From Syntrophobacterales bacterium (GTDB lineage Bacteria; Desulfobacterota; Desulfobaccia; Desulfobaccales; 0-14-0-80-60-11): DNA of 32,654 bases. Numbering within the stretch: the stretch's first letter is position 1; each line of letters opens with the position of its first letter. The stretch spans positions 1 through 32,654 of the forward strand of contig JAGVAH010000012.1 in assembly GCA_020060385.1 (NCBI GenBank). The letters run 5' to 3'. The notes beneath the pieces are model-generated. The model was given only the letters and a program-made list of their open reading frames with translations, was not told the DNA's origin and did not search any database. The translations under genes were made by a program, and so were the position numbers. Shown here piece after piece: positions 1-7,002 of the stretch.

Positions 1-1144
1 CCCAGCGCTGGGTGGGCCGGAAAAAGGCCAGATAGAGGCCCGGCAGCAGCAGGAGAAAGCCCCCGTAGACCCACCCCACCCCAGGGTCGTGTTTGACCTG
101 GAGAACGGAATAATACTCCAGCTTTAAGGGCCCCAGGGCCAGGCGGAAGGGTCCCAGGGGCTCCACCTTATCCGGATGCTTCTGGAGCAGCCAGGCAAAC
201 CGGGGGTGTCCGGGACCCTGCCGGTAAGCAAGTTGCACCGCCGGCCCCAATCCCTGGAGGTTCCCCTCCACCCGCACCGCCATCACCTGGATTTCGCTTC
301 CCGGCAACTTAACCCAGCGTCTAAAGGGGAGCTCCAGCCTCTGGCGCTGCTCTCCCCGGGTTGCCTCCAGTTGGACGGGACCGCTGGGCAGGGTCCCGTA
401 GCTGGACTGGTAAAAGGTATAGCCCCCAAAGGTCACCGGCTCGTTCACCCGGCAGACCGCGTGCTTTACCTCTGCCCCATCTTTTAAAAAGGTCAAATCG
501 GAGCGGAATTCCTGGGGAGTGCCGCCGCTGCCCTCATAGTAACGGACTTGAAATTTCTCCAGGCGCACCAGAAAGCCCAGGGGGAGCTTGCCGCCGGGTT
601 GATCCAACTCCATGGAACTGCCATCAATCCCGGGTTGGAGCAAGATGCGGCCTTCGATGCCCCAAAACTTGCCCAGCACCCCCCCCGCCAGGATGAGCAC
701 CAGGGCCAGATGCACGAGATAAGGCCCCAGAGGCCGCAGGCGGCCGCGGCCATAGAAGAAGACTTGTTTCTCCCCCAGAATCTGGTGGCGGGGCCGCCCC
801 AGTTCCTGGCGCAGGACCTCCGTCACCAGAGCCGGAGCCGCAGTCTCGGCCGGCCAGGAAAATCGGCCCCGCACCGGCAAAGCCAGGGCCATCTCTCCGG
901 TAAAAGGCCGGGCCGCCCTTTTTATGGCCTGGGGCAAGCCTTCCACCAGACAGGCCAAGAGATTCAGGGCCAATAGACCCAAAGGCGCCAGGAACCAGAG
1001 GGTGTAATAGAGGCCCGGGAAGCCCAGGGTGCCCGCCACCGCCACTACCGCCAAGATCAGCAACAGGATAACAGTGAGGCGGATGGAGGTCAGTTGCCTC
1101 CACAGCCAGGAAAATCGCCGGGAATCAGAAAGGGATGCAGACAT
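1..1144 (-). CDS. resB: ResB-like cytochrome c biogenesis protein (3' end outside window)
   Basis: I translated the minus strand from an ATG at 1144. It stays open for 381 codons to the window edge, so the C-terminus is missing. The N-terminal half has hydrophobic spans at about residues 22-42, 48-66 and 143-160. A long soluble region follows, and another membrane span at about 355-375 lies near the edge. This order, and stretches such as VHLALVLILAGGVLGKFWG and the later FGGYTFYQSSYG, are typical of ResB/Ccs1, the membrane partner of CcsA/ResC in system II cytochrome c maturation. ResB helps deliver reduced apocytochrome and heme on the outer face of the membrane. No strong Shine-Dalgarno is visible. 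A ResC/CcsA partner would be expected just beyond position 1, but that cannot be seen here. Confidence 0.85.
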   Translation of the reverse strand, partial: MSASLSDSRRFSWLWRQLTSIRLTVILLLILAVVAVAGTLGFPGLYYTLWFLAPLGLLALNLLACLVEGLPQAIKRAARPFTGEMALALPVRGRFSWPAETAAPALVTEVLRQELGRPRHQILGEKQVFFYGRGRLRPLGPYLVHLALVLILAGGVLGKFWGIEGRILLQPGIDGSSMELDQPGGKLPLGFLVRLEKFQVRYYEGSGGTPQEFRSDLTFLKDGAEVKHAVCRVNEPVTFGGYTFYQSSYGTLPSGPVQLEATRGEQRQRLELPFRRWVKLPGSEIQVMAVRVEGNLQGLGPAVQLAYRQGPGHPRFAWLLQKHPDKVEPLGPFRLALGPLKLEYYSVLQVKHDPGVGWVYGGFLLLLPGLYLAFFRPTQRW

Positions 1145-1248
1145 TAACCTGCCGGGGGCCCAAAACCTCGAACGGCTGCCTGGGGGGAGGTTGGGGCCGA
1201 TGGAGCATGCTGGGGAGAGGAAAAAACCACGCCAAGGCTGGAGGGCTG

Positions 1249-1656
1249 CTACTCCTCCTCCAACTCTTCTTCACTCAGATAATCCTCGTACTCCTCTTCA
1301 GTGAGCAAGTCATCAAACTCCTGGCCCGCCGGCATCTCTAACTTGATCAGCCAACCTTCAATCCAGGGGTCATCATTGATAATCTCCGGCACTTCCAGGG
1401 CCTCATAATTGATTTCCACCACCTCGCCGGAAATGGGGGCCGTCAACTCCCGGCGGCCGTTTTTGGCCTCCAGAATCCCGAAAGCCTCCTCTTTAATCAA
1501 TTCCTCGCCTTCTTCCGGCAGCCTGAGGGAATAAATCTCCCCCATCTTTTCCTGGAAATAATCGGTTACTCCCAGGGTGGCGCGGATATCGTCATCCATT
1601 CTGACCCACAGATGGTCCCGACTGAAAAGGATCTCGCCGATGGTCCTCACCCCCAT
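1249..1656 (-). CDS. GcvH-like lipoyl carrier protein
   Basis: 135 residues from ATG 1656. The frame is open further upstream, but that extension has no family resemblance. The protein aligns with glycine cleavage H protein: a beta-rich N-terminus with DHLWVRM, then LGVTDYFQEKMGEIYSLRLPE, the lipoyl hairpin around LEAKNGRRELTAPISGEVV, and NDDPWIEGWLIKLE. Lys65 is the likely lipoylation site. The spacing from this lysine to the Ala-Pro of the hairpin is one residue longer than in classical GcvH (ESVKAASDLYAP), and the flanking residues differ. The last 20 residues are very acidic. No gcvT, gcvP or lipoate ligase lies nearby, so it may serve glycine cleavage from a distance or be a paralogue such as the lipoate-binding proteins of sulfur metabolism. 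The fold assignment is firm, the role is not. Confidence 0.8.
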   Translation of the reverse strand: MGVRTIGEILFSRDHLWVRMDDDIRATLGVTDYFQEKMGEIYSLRLPEEGEELIKEEAFGILEAKNGRRELTAPISGEVVEINYEALEVPEIINDDPWIEGWLIKLEMPAGQEFDDLLTEEEYEDYLSEEELEEE

Positions 1657-1798
1657 CTTCGTGATAGTATGGGCACGGGTGTGTACGCTGGGGAAATATA
1701 ATAACCAAAAAAAGGTTTGGCAAGCATTTTTTACGGAAATTCCCGGCCCACCCGCTCCAGGGAGGCATGAACCCTCCTCCGGGACCGGGGCTTTTTCC

Positions 1799-1827
1799 TT
1801 GACAATGCCTGGGGGCATTGATAGAAG
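1799..1827 (+). promoter_or_regulatory. Putative promoter and operator of the universal stress gene
   Basis: A perfect -35 hexamer TTGACA lies at 1799-1804. A 17-bp spacer leads to a weak -10 (TAGAAG, 1822-1827). An inverted repeat with 7-bp arms, CAATGCC (1803-1809) and GGCATTG (1814-1820), sits over the -35 edge and spacer, where a repressor could block RNA polymerase. The -10 is poor, so the exact start is uncertain. Confidence 0.4.
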
Positions 1828-1883
1828 ACTTTCCTGGTATTATTTTATAAATATTCGAGCGATTTCACCAAAGGAGACGACAT

Positions 1884-2330
1884 ATGCCGAAGATCCAGAA
1901 GATCCTCTTCCCCATTGATTTTGCTGCGCCATATGAGTCCTTTTTGCCCTGGGTCTCCACCTTTGTGGAACAATTTGGGGCCACTTTGTACGTGATGTTC
2001 GTGGCCCAGGATCTATCAGAATATACCTCCTTCTACGTGCCCCACGCCAGTATCCAGGGTTTCCAGGAGGAGGCCCTGGCCGCGGCGCAGAAAAAAATGG
2101 CCGCGGCCGTCCAGGAATTTTTCAAAAAATTCCCTAAGCTCGAGACCCGGGTGGCCGTAGGCGCGCCCGCGGCCAAGATCCTGGAAACCGCAAAAAATGA
2201 ACAGATCGATTTGATCATCATGGGCACCCACGGCCGCAAAGGACTGGAACGCACCATCTTCGGCAGTGTGGCCGATAAAGTCGTCGGCGGCGCGCCTTGT
2301 CCGGTGCTCACCATCAGCCCGAACGCTTAA
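1884..2330 (+). CDS. Universal stress protein, UspA family
   Basis: 148 residues, the usual size for a single-domain UspA protein. The start follows AAGGAG at 1871-1876. The N-terminal strand KILFPIDF opens the fold. The C-terminal GTHGRKGLERTIFGSVADKVV matches the nucleotide-binding G-2X-G-9X-G-(S/T) signature, so this is probably an ATP-binding type. UspA proteins are cytoplasmic dimers linked to survival under starvation or redox stress; the specific role here cannot be read from sequence. It appears to be a single-gene unit, with its own putative promoter at 1799 and a strong terminator at 2414. Confidence 0.92.
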   Translation: MPKIQKILFPIDFAAPYESFLPWVSTFVEQFGATLYVMFVAQDLSEYTSFYVPHASIQGFQEEALAAAQKKMAAAVQEFFKKFPKLETRVAVGAPAAKILETAKNEQIDLIIMGTHGRKGLERTIFGSVADKVVGGAPCPVLTISPNA

Positions 2331-2413
2331 CCATTTAGGTTCCCCTACCCGCGCTTTCCGCCAGGGCTGCGACCCCCGGGGCAGATGCCCCTGGGGAAAC
2401 CATAGGGGTCCGA

Positions 2414-2446
2414 GGGCGACCCCTGGGGGTCGCCCTTCTTTTTTTT
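2414..2446 (+). terminator. Rho-independent terminator after the UspA gene
   Basis: Arms GGGCGACCCC (2414-2423) and GGGGTCGCCC (2426-2435) form a 10-bp GC-rich stem (practically 9 bp with a 4-nt loop). A T-rich tract follows at 2436-2446. It lies 84 bp after the usp stop. Confidence 0.9.
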
Positions 2447-2455
2447 GCGGCACCT

Positions 2456-2480
2456 GGAAAAACCAGGCCCCGGTTTTTCC
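2456..2480. other. Second hairpin in the intergenic region
   Basis: Arms GGAAAAACC (2456-2464) and GGTTTTTCC (2472-2480) pair perfectly across a 7-nt loop. No T tract follows on the plus strand, so it is not a clear second terminator. The rest of 2331-2608 holds no gene that I can support. Confidence 0.4.
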
Positions 2481-2608
2481 GGCTCGGCTTTTTCCCGGCA
2501 GCCGGTTGCGCAATTTTGCAAAAATGACAGAATTAAAATTTTATGGGCGTCTTCCTGGCGCCTTTGCGTTTTGGCGTGAGGTCCAATCTGGGCAAATCAG
2601 GTGCATAA

Positions 2609-3403
2609 ATGCTGCTGGCCAGTTCCTTAATCGGTCTCTTGACCGGACTCTTCGGCGGTCTGGTGGGCCTGGGCGGCGGGGTGATCATGATCGCCCTGAT
2701 GGTGCGGCTCTTTGGATTCAGCCAGCACCAGGCCCACGGCACCAGCCTCATGGCCCTGGTGTTCACCGGGCTGGCCGGCGCGGTCACCTACTATCTTAAA
2801 GGCTCGGTGGATGTTCTGGCCGCGGCCATCCTGGCCGCGTCCGCCATCTTCACCGCCCGCCTGGGCGCGCTCTACGCCAATGCCATGCCGGAATGGCAGC
2901 TGAAACAGGCCTTCGGCGTTTTTGTGATCTGCGTCTCTTTTCTGCTCCTCAGCAAACCTTACCTGGCCCATTTGGCCTTCCTGGCCCATCCCGCCACCGG
3001 CTGGGTGAAAGTTGCGGTCCTGCTGGGCAGCGGCGCCTTGGCCGGGTTTCTTTCCGGAATGATGGGGGTGGGGGGCGGTTCCATCATGGTCCCGGCCATG
3101 GTGCTGTTGGTGGGGGACACTCAATATACCGCCCAGGGCAGCTCCCTGTTGGCCATGGTCCCCACCGGCGCCGTGGGCGCTTACACCCATTGGCGCCTGG
3201 GTAACGTGGTCCTTAAAGTCCTCCCCGGCCTCATCCCGGGCATCATTATCGGCGCCTACGCAGGCGGCAACCTGGCCCATCTACTGGCGGAAGCCAACCT
3301 GCGCCTGATCTTCGCCGGGGTCCTCATCTGGCTGGGCCTCCGGTATATCCGCAAGGCCCGGAAGCTCAGGGCAGCACTGATCGCCGCCTCGGTGCAGGCC
3401 TGA
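2609..3403 (+). CDS. TauE/SafE family membrane permease
   Basis: 264 residues and very hydrophobic, with about eight membrane segments. It has the two-repeat layout of the TauE/SafE (former DUF81) family: a glycine-rich GLVGLGGGVIMIALM near the N-terminus and GMMGVGGGSIMVPAMVLL at about residues 150-168. Members are exporters or importers of sulfite, sulfoacetate, sulfolactate or related organic anions; the substrate cannot be assigned from sequence. The ATG is preceded by a weak CAGGTG. It heads a plus-strand run with a half-size homologue, a sirtuin and small ORFs. In a sulfur-metabolising anaerobe a sulfite-type substrate is plausible but is only inference. Confidence 0.88.
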   Translation: MLLASSLIGLLTGLFGGLVGLGGGVIMIALMVRLFGFSQHQAHGTSLMALVFTGLAGAVTYYLKGSVDVLAAAILAASAIFTARLGALYANAMPEWQLKQAFGVFVICVSFLLLSKPYLAHLAFLAHPATGWVKVAVLLGSGALAGFLSGMMGVGGGSIMVPAMVLLVGDTQYTAQGSSLLAMVPTGAVGAYTHWRLGNVVLKVLPGLIPGIIIGAYAGGNLAHLLAEANLRLIFAGVLIWLGLRYIRKARKLRAALIAASVQA

Positions 3404-3456
3404 TTGCTGGTTGTTCTTGGACGTACGCATCTTGACCATAAAGGACCTGACTACTA

Positions 3457-3816
3457 ATGACCATACAACTTTTGCTCATGGCCTTCTTCGGGGTCCTCGT
3501 GGGCGTGGGCGCCTCCTTCACCGGCCTGGGGGGCGGTTTTCTCATGGTGCCCCTCCTCATCTTCATGGGCTACTCGGCCCCCAAGGCCGTGGGCACCTCT
3601 TTCATGGCCATCCTGGTGCTATCCATCTCCGCCCTGGCGGCCCACGGCAAGCTGGCCCACGTGGACTACAAGACCGGTCTCTTCTTGGGAATCGGCGGCA
3701 TCATCGGCGCCCAGGTGGGCTCCCGGCTCATCGACTACGTCTCCACCGGCAGCTTCAAGAAGATCTTCGCCGCCATCCTGGTGGCCCTGGCCGCCTACCT
3801 CTTTTTCCAGAAATGA
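3457..3816 (+). CDS. Half-length TauE/SafE family protein
   Basis: 119 residues, about half the family length. It contains one repeat only: GASFTGLGGGFLMVPLLIF near the N-terminus, then KAVGTSFMAILVLSISALAAHGK and GLFLGIGGIIGAQVGSRL, and it ends cleanly with FFQK. AAGGA at 3441-3445 lies 11 bases before the ATG. It starts 53 bp after the full-length permease. The frame has its own start, stop and coding character, so it looks like an intact one-repeat protein, not debris of a longer gene. It could dimerise with itself or join the neighbouring permease. Single-repeat TauE/SafE proteins are known; their stoichiometry is not something I can see here. Confidence 0.82.
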   Translation: MTIQLLLMAFFGVLVGVGASFTGLGGGFLMVPLLIFMGYSAPKAVGTSFMAILVLSISALAAHGKLAHVDYKTGLFLGIGGIIGAQVGSRLIDYVSTGSFKKIFAAILVALAAYLFFQK

Positions 3817-3870
3817 GCGGGGGAGGCCGATAAGGCTGGATAGCAAAGGGAACTACCCAAGGAGGTCAGG

Positions 3871-4605
3871 ATGAAAGAGATTTCCCCCCAGGAGCTGGCC
3901 GCGATTATCCACCGTTCTTCCCGGGTGGTGGCCTTAACCGGCGCGGGCATCTCCGTGGAGTCCGGCATCCCCGACTTCCGCAGCAAAGGCGGCCTCTGGG
4001 AGCGCTTCGAACCCATGGAGTACGCCACCATCCAGGCCTTCCGGAGGAATCCCGCCAAGGTCTGGCAGCTGATTAAAGAAATGGACCGGATGCTCACCGC
4101 GGCCCGGCCCAATCCCGCGCATCAGGCCCTGGCGGCGCTGGAGGCCCAAGGCCTGCTCTTAGGCGTCATCACCCAGAACGTGGACAACCTCCACCAGGCC
4201 GGGGGCAGCCAGAAAGTGGTAGAGTACCACGGCAACGCCCACCGTTTCGTCTGCGATACCTGCCGGGGGCTGCATCCCCGGGAAACCCTGGATTTTGCGG
4301 AAACGCCCCTTTATTGTTACTGCGGCGGCCTCATCCGCCCGGACGTAGTCTTCTTCGGGGAACCCATCCCCCCCAAAGCCCAGGAAGAAGCCGCAGACCT
4401 GGCCCAATCCTGCGATTTATTGCTGATCATCGGCACCTCCGGGGAGGTCTCCCCCGCCAATTTCCTGCCCCACATCGCCAAAGACCACGGCGCGGCCATC
4501 GTGGAAAACAACCTGGAGCCCACGCGGCTGACCCGCAGTGTCACGGATTATTTGCTTCTGGGCAGGGCAGGGGAGCTGTGGCCCGAGGTAATTAAAGCCA
4601 GGTAA
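3871..4605 (+). CDS. cobB: NAD-dependent protein deacylase (sirtuin)
   Basis: 244 residues, normal for a bacterial Sir2 enzyme. The ideal Shine-Dalgarno AAGGAGGT (3859-3866) fixes the start. The NAD-binding motifs GAGIS (24-28) and GIPDFRS (32-38) are present, as are TQNVDNLH (101-108), catalytic His120 and GTSGEVSP. Zinc ligands are Cys128, Cys131, Cys149 and Cys151, with the second pair spaced CxC. The enzyme removes acyl groups from lysines using NAD+, releasing nicotinamide and O-acyl-ADP-ribose; acetyl-CoA synthetase is the classic bacterial target. It lies 54 bp after the half-length permease, probably in the same transcript. All key residues are present. Confidence 0.95.
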   Translation: MKEISPQELAAIIHRSSRVVALTGAGISVESGIPDFRSKGGLWERFEPMEYATIQAFRRNPAKVWQLIKEMDRMLTAARPNPAHQALAALEAQGLLLGVITQNVDNLHQAGGSQKVVEYHGNAHRFVCDTCRGLHPRETLDFAETPLYCYCGGLIRPDVVFFGEPIPPKAQEEAADLAQSCDLLLIIGTSGEVSPANFLPHIAKDHGAAIVENNLEPTRLTRSVTDYLLLGRAGELWPEVIKAR

Positions 4606-4609
4606 ATTA

Positions 4610-4756
4610 ATGCCGATACTTATCCACCAAGGTATCACCTCCCAGGAGCAAAAGGCGTATACGTCCGCCAACCCGGGGGAATACCAGAGTCGCCTCTCCG
4701 CCCTGAGGTATCATCCGGTTTTGGTGGCGGCTGGGGGCCAAGCCGGCAATGGATAG
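4610..4756 (+). CDS. Possible 48-residue ORF between cobB and the next gene
   Basis: An ATG four bases after the cobB stop opens a 48-codon frame (begins MPILIHQGITSQEQK). It ends in a TAG that overlaps the start of the following gene by 8 bp. The tight packing would suit translational coupling, and CCAGGT upstream is a weak ribosome site. I recognise no family. It may be chance coding. Confidence 0.25.
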   Translation: MPILIHQGITSQEQKAYTSANPGEYQSRLSALRYHPVLVAAGGQAGNG

Positions 4757-5027
4757 AAAAGAAGCCCGGAAGCTGTTGGACTTATTCGTGGCGGCCTTGC
4801 AAGCCCGCTCCTACCAGGAATGGCAATCTCTGCTCGGCGAAGCTGAGGTCATGGAAAAAACCGGCCCCAGCGGCGTTACCTACCAGATTGAATGGGAGGC
4901 ATTTTGGGATGCCCGGGCGGGAGGCGATATCCGGGTTATGGTTTCTATTGACGACGGCAGCCTGGCCCGCTTCATCCTGCCCCTCTCCACCAGCTTCCTG
5001 GTCTCTCCCGGCGGTCGGATTATCTAG
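4749..5027 (+). CDS. Small protein of unknown function
   Basis: 92 residues. The N-terminus is helical and charged (RKEARKLLDLFVAALQARSYQEWQ). The second half looks like beta strands: VTYQIEWEAFWD, then IRVMVSIDDGSL and ARFILPLSTSFLVSPGG. There is no signal peptide or membrane span. The amphipathic pattern and clean stop suggest a real cytoplasmic protein; I think similar small proteins occur in other delta-proteobacteria, but I cannot name a family. It is the last gene of the plus-strand run that includes cobB, and a palindromic repeat begins 2 bp after its stop. No ribosome-binding site stands out. Confidence 0.6.
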   Translation: MDRKEARKLLDLFVAALQARSYQEWQSLLGEAEVMEKTGPSGVTYQIEWEAFWDARAGGDIRVMVSIDDGSLARFILPLSTSFLVSPGGRII

Positions 5028-5028
5028 A

Positions 5029-5155
5029 AGCTATTGCAAAACCTCCTGATCTGCCACATTGTCATTCTGAGCGAAGCGAAGAATCTAGTAATTCCAAATA
5101 CTAGACCCTTAGCCTACGGCTCAGGGTGACAAGGAAAATAGGTTTTGCAACAGCT
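5029..5155. repeat. Nested palindromic intergenic repeat, copy 1
   Basis: Outer arms AGCTATTGCAAAACCT (5029-5044) and AGGTTTTGCAACAGCT (5140-5155) pair with one mismatch. Inside, TTGTCATTCTGAGC (5059-5072) pairs with GCTCAGGGTGACAA (5119-5132) with two mismatches. The inner TTGTCATTCTGA...GAAGAATCT unit recurs at 10695-10783, so it belongs to a dispersed family. It carries no gene. Confidence 0.75.
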
Positions 5156-5207
5156 TCAGCTGGTTATTGAAAAATAGCTCGTGCGCCTGAATGGATGAAG
5201 TTTCTAT

Positions 5208-5286
5208 CCCCCCCTTTGCCAAAGGGGGGTTAGGGGGGTTTTATAAGCGTCTGAAATCCCCCTAAATCCCCCTTTTTCAAAGGGGG
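5208..5286. repeat. C-run/G-run palindromic repeat
   Basis: CCCCCCTTT (5209-5217) and AAAGGGGGG (5221-5229) form one hairpin; CCCCCTTT and AAAGGGGG (5268-5286) form another. The inner segments GGGGGGTTAGGGGGGTTTTA and TGAAATCCCCCTAAATCCCCC are also near-complementary, so the whole unit is an imperfect palindrome of about 80 bp. It looks like a non-coding dispersed element. The rest of 5028-5373 holds no gene. Confidence 0.7.
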
Positions 5287-5373
5287 ACTTTAGATAACTT
5301 GTTTTATATGAAGCCCTGAATTCCCAGATGAAGATATTTTTTTCACATCCTGCTTGCCGCGTCAGGACTACCC

Positions 5374-6111
5374 TCAGGCCGGCAGGCACATCAGGGCATA
5401 AACTTTATCCGGGTCCTGGAAAAGGGAGGTCAGGCCGGAAAACCCCTGTTCCCGGCCCATCTGCTCCAGGGTGGAGATCTTTTCGGGAAAATCGTGGTTG
5501 TTGATATGGTCCCCGATCCTCTCCAGTTCCGCCGGGGTCATGGCCGGCCAGGAACTCTGGCGGATGCGGCCGCTGCGCTCCAGGAACTGGTCCCGGTCCT
5601 CATCTTCTAAGAGAATGGGTTCGTACATCAGCAGGTAGCCGCCGGCAGGGAGGATTTTTCTGGCGGCCTGGAGGAACTTGGCCTTCTGGGGCCGGGGCAG
5701 ATGGTGAAAAGTCAGCCCCAGCCAGATGACGTCCGCCTGGATTTCCCCCGCGACCACCACTTCATAATAATCTTCTTCCTTCAAAAGATGCTCGCACCCC
5801 AGCCCGGCCAGGTTCTGGGCGGCCAGGTCCAGGGCCATCTTGGCCAGGTCCACCCCCACGTAGCGGGCAATCGCGGTCCCGGCCAGGGCCCGGGCCATGC
5901 ACCCGGCGTCGCCGCATCCCAGGTCCAAAAGCGCGAAGGGCCGGGACATGCGGCTCAAGAAGAAATCGCGCAACCGGGCATAGACTTGCCGGTGATAGAG
6001 ATAATTGTTGCTCACCACCTTGGAGTACAGTTGCCACTCCTTGAAAACGGCTTCCACCCCTTCAATCTGCTCAACTTCCCTCTCCAGGGGCAACCCTTCT
6101 TTTGCGGACAT
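5374..6111 (-). CDS. Class I SAM-dependent methyltransferase
   Basis: 245 residues from ATG 6111, with GGAGGA about 12 bases upstream; an in-frame TTG one codon earlier is less likely. The Rossmann motif I is LLDLGCGDAG (about residues 62-71), followed by an acidic strand end in YVGVDLA. The post-motif region has DVIWLGLTFHHLPRPQKAKFLQ, and LPAGGYLLMYEP follows. These are hallmarks of methyltransferases acting on small molecules or lipids; the substrate is unknown. The next minus-strand gene upstream is an SRPBCC-like protein 24 bp away, so the two are probably co-transcribed and may act on the same hydrophobic compound. That link is inference. Confidence 0.85.
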   Translation of the reverse strand: MSAKEGLPLEREVEQIEGVEAVFKEWQLYSKVVSNNYLYHRQVYARLRDFFLSRMSRPFALLDLGCGDAGCMARALAGTAIARYVGVDLAKMALDLAAQNLAGLGCEHLLKEEDYYEVVVAGEIQADVIWLGLTFHHLPRPQKAKFLQAARKILPAGGYLLMYEPILLEDEDRDQFLERSGRIRQSSWPAMTPAELERIGDHINNHDFPEKISTLEQMGREQGFSGLTSLFQDPDKVYALMCLPA

Positions 6112-6135
6112 CAAACCCGATCCTCCCCCCTGGTG

Positions 6136-6660
6136 TTAACGGGCTTCTGCCCGCTGTTTGATCAGCCGCAGCCACTCCTTACGGATGATGCCACTGAAGG
6201 GAGCAATGAGCAGCCAATAGAGACGAAAGTAGCGGCGGCTGGCATTACATGGGCAGTGAATCCGCGTCTCCGTGGTGACCCGCACTCCTTGGCCGTCCCT
6301 TAAGGGGGTAAAGGCCATATTCCCCACGGCCTTGGCAAAGCCCGGACGGTTAAAGGCAACGAAATCATCGACCTTAATCCGCTGCATCCGCGGGTAAGGA
6401 GTCCAGAAACGCCCGACCAGCCCAAAGACGATCTCTTGGGACGGCTTATCCGCCAGGAGAACAAACCCCAATTTTGACATGCCTTCCAAGGTAAAGTCGG
6501 CTGGGGGGAGTCCCCGCAGGCGACAAAGCCCACGCACTATGAGGGAATCGCCCATATCGAGATGGCGGGCCACCGCGTACGCCCGCGGGGCCGGCGCCTT
6601 AACGTCGATCTGATAGCGCGCCTTTATCTCGAAAGTGGGCATGAACCGATCGATGAGCAT
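6136..6660 (-). CDS. SRPBCC-like protein of unknown ligand
   Basis: 174 residues from ATG 6660, with GGAG about 10 bases upstream; Met7 is an alternative start. The protein opens with a polar strand and a helix (PRAYAVARHLDMGDSL). Several predicted beta strands follow, including EIVFGLVGRFW, RIKVDDFVAFNRPGFAKAVGNMAF and GVRVTTETRI, and it closes with a long helix ending in KEWLRLIKQR. This pattern, with conserved FxxFxxPGFAKAxxNF-type residues, resembles the START/Bet v1-like (SRPBCC) fold, which binds hydrophobic ligands. It has no signal peptide. The downstream methyltransferase is probably in the same operon. The function is not assignable. Confidence 0.65.
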   Translation of the reverse strand: MLIDRFMPTFEIKARYQIDVKAPAPRAYAVARHLDMGDSLIVRGLCRLRGLPPADFTLEGMSKLGFVLLADKPSQEIVFGLVGRFWTPYPRMQRIKVDDFVAFNRPGFAKAVGNMAFTPLRDGQGVRVTTETRIHCPCNASRRYFRLYWLLIAPFSGIIRKEWLRLIKQRAEAR

Positions 6661-6943
6661 ACTTTATTGACTCCGGGGCTCTGGCCAGCTTCAATAATTT
6701 CCTGCAAAGCCCTCAGCGCTGGGCTCTGGCCCTGCTGCCATCTCTTCCTGCGTGAGGTCGATGGCTGGGAGGGGTGAGGGGTGCTGATCTCCCCAGGTTC
6801 GAAGTGGCTCCATCTCCTGCCGGGTTATTTTAGCAGAAACTTCCTTTAATATCCCCCTTGTTCCCAACCTCCTGGTGGATGGGGCAGAGGAGTGCGCCTG
6901 AGGAAGCCCCACTGGTTCCCCGGGCTCCTCCGCTATTTTTCCC
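6661..6943. other. Intergenic region between divergent units
   Basis: I find no supportable gene, RNA or strong hairpin in this stretch. It separates the minus-strand methyltransferase/SRPBCC pair from the plus-strand tetR gene and probably carries the promoters of both. Confidence 0.5.
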
Positions 6944-6981
6944 TTGACAGGAAGCCCCCTTTATATTAAACATGTTTAATA
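6944..6981 (+). promoter_or_regulatory. tetR promoter element and 18-bp palindromic operator
   Basis: A perfect TTGACA (6944-6949) is followed by a perfect 18-bp palindrome, TATTAAACATGTTTAATA (6964-6981), in the expected -10 region. AATAAACATGG just downstream (6982-6991) looks like a partial second copy. TetR-family regulators usually repress their own promoters through such sites. The -10 hexamer is not unambiguous. Confidence 0.65.
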
Positions 6982-7002
6982 AATAAACATGGATATATAA
7001 TT

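Noticed and set aside
624-1103. A 159-codon Gly/Pro-rich minus-strand frame in the first kilobase
   Set aside because: It is a shadow of the ResB frame, which has proper membrane spans and family similarity.
5029-5286. Clustered repeats as a CRISPR array
   Set aside because: The units are palindromes of different families, without regular spacers or identical direct repeats, and no cas gene is present.
5204-5389. A 61-codon minus-strand frame across the C-run/G-run repeat
   Set aside because: Its translation comes mostly from the palindromic repeat and has no coding character.
6790-6830. A GGTTCGAA-containing stretch resembling a tRNA T-arm
   Set aside because: No matching acceptor, D or anticodon stems could be drawn around it.
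6996-7001. TATAAT just before the tetR start as a promoter
   Set aside because: It lies one base before the ATG, so transcription would start inside the gene, and no -35 is at the right distance.
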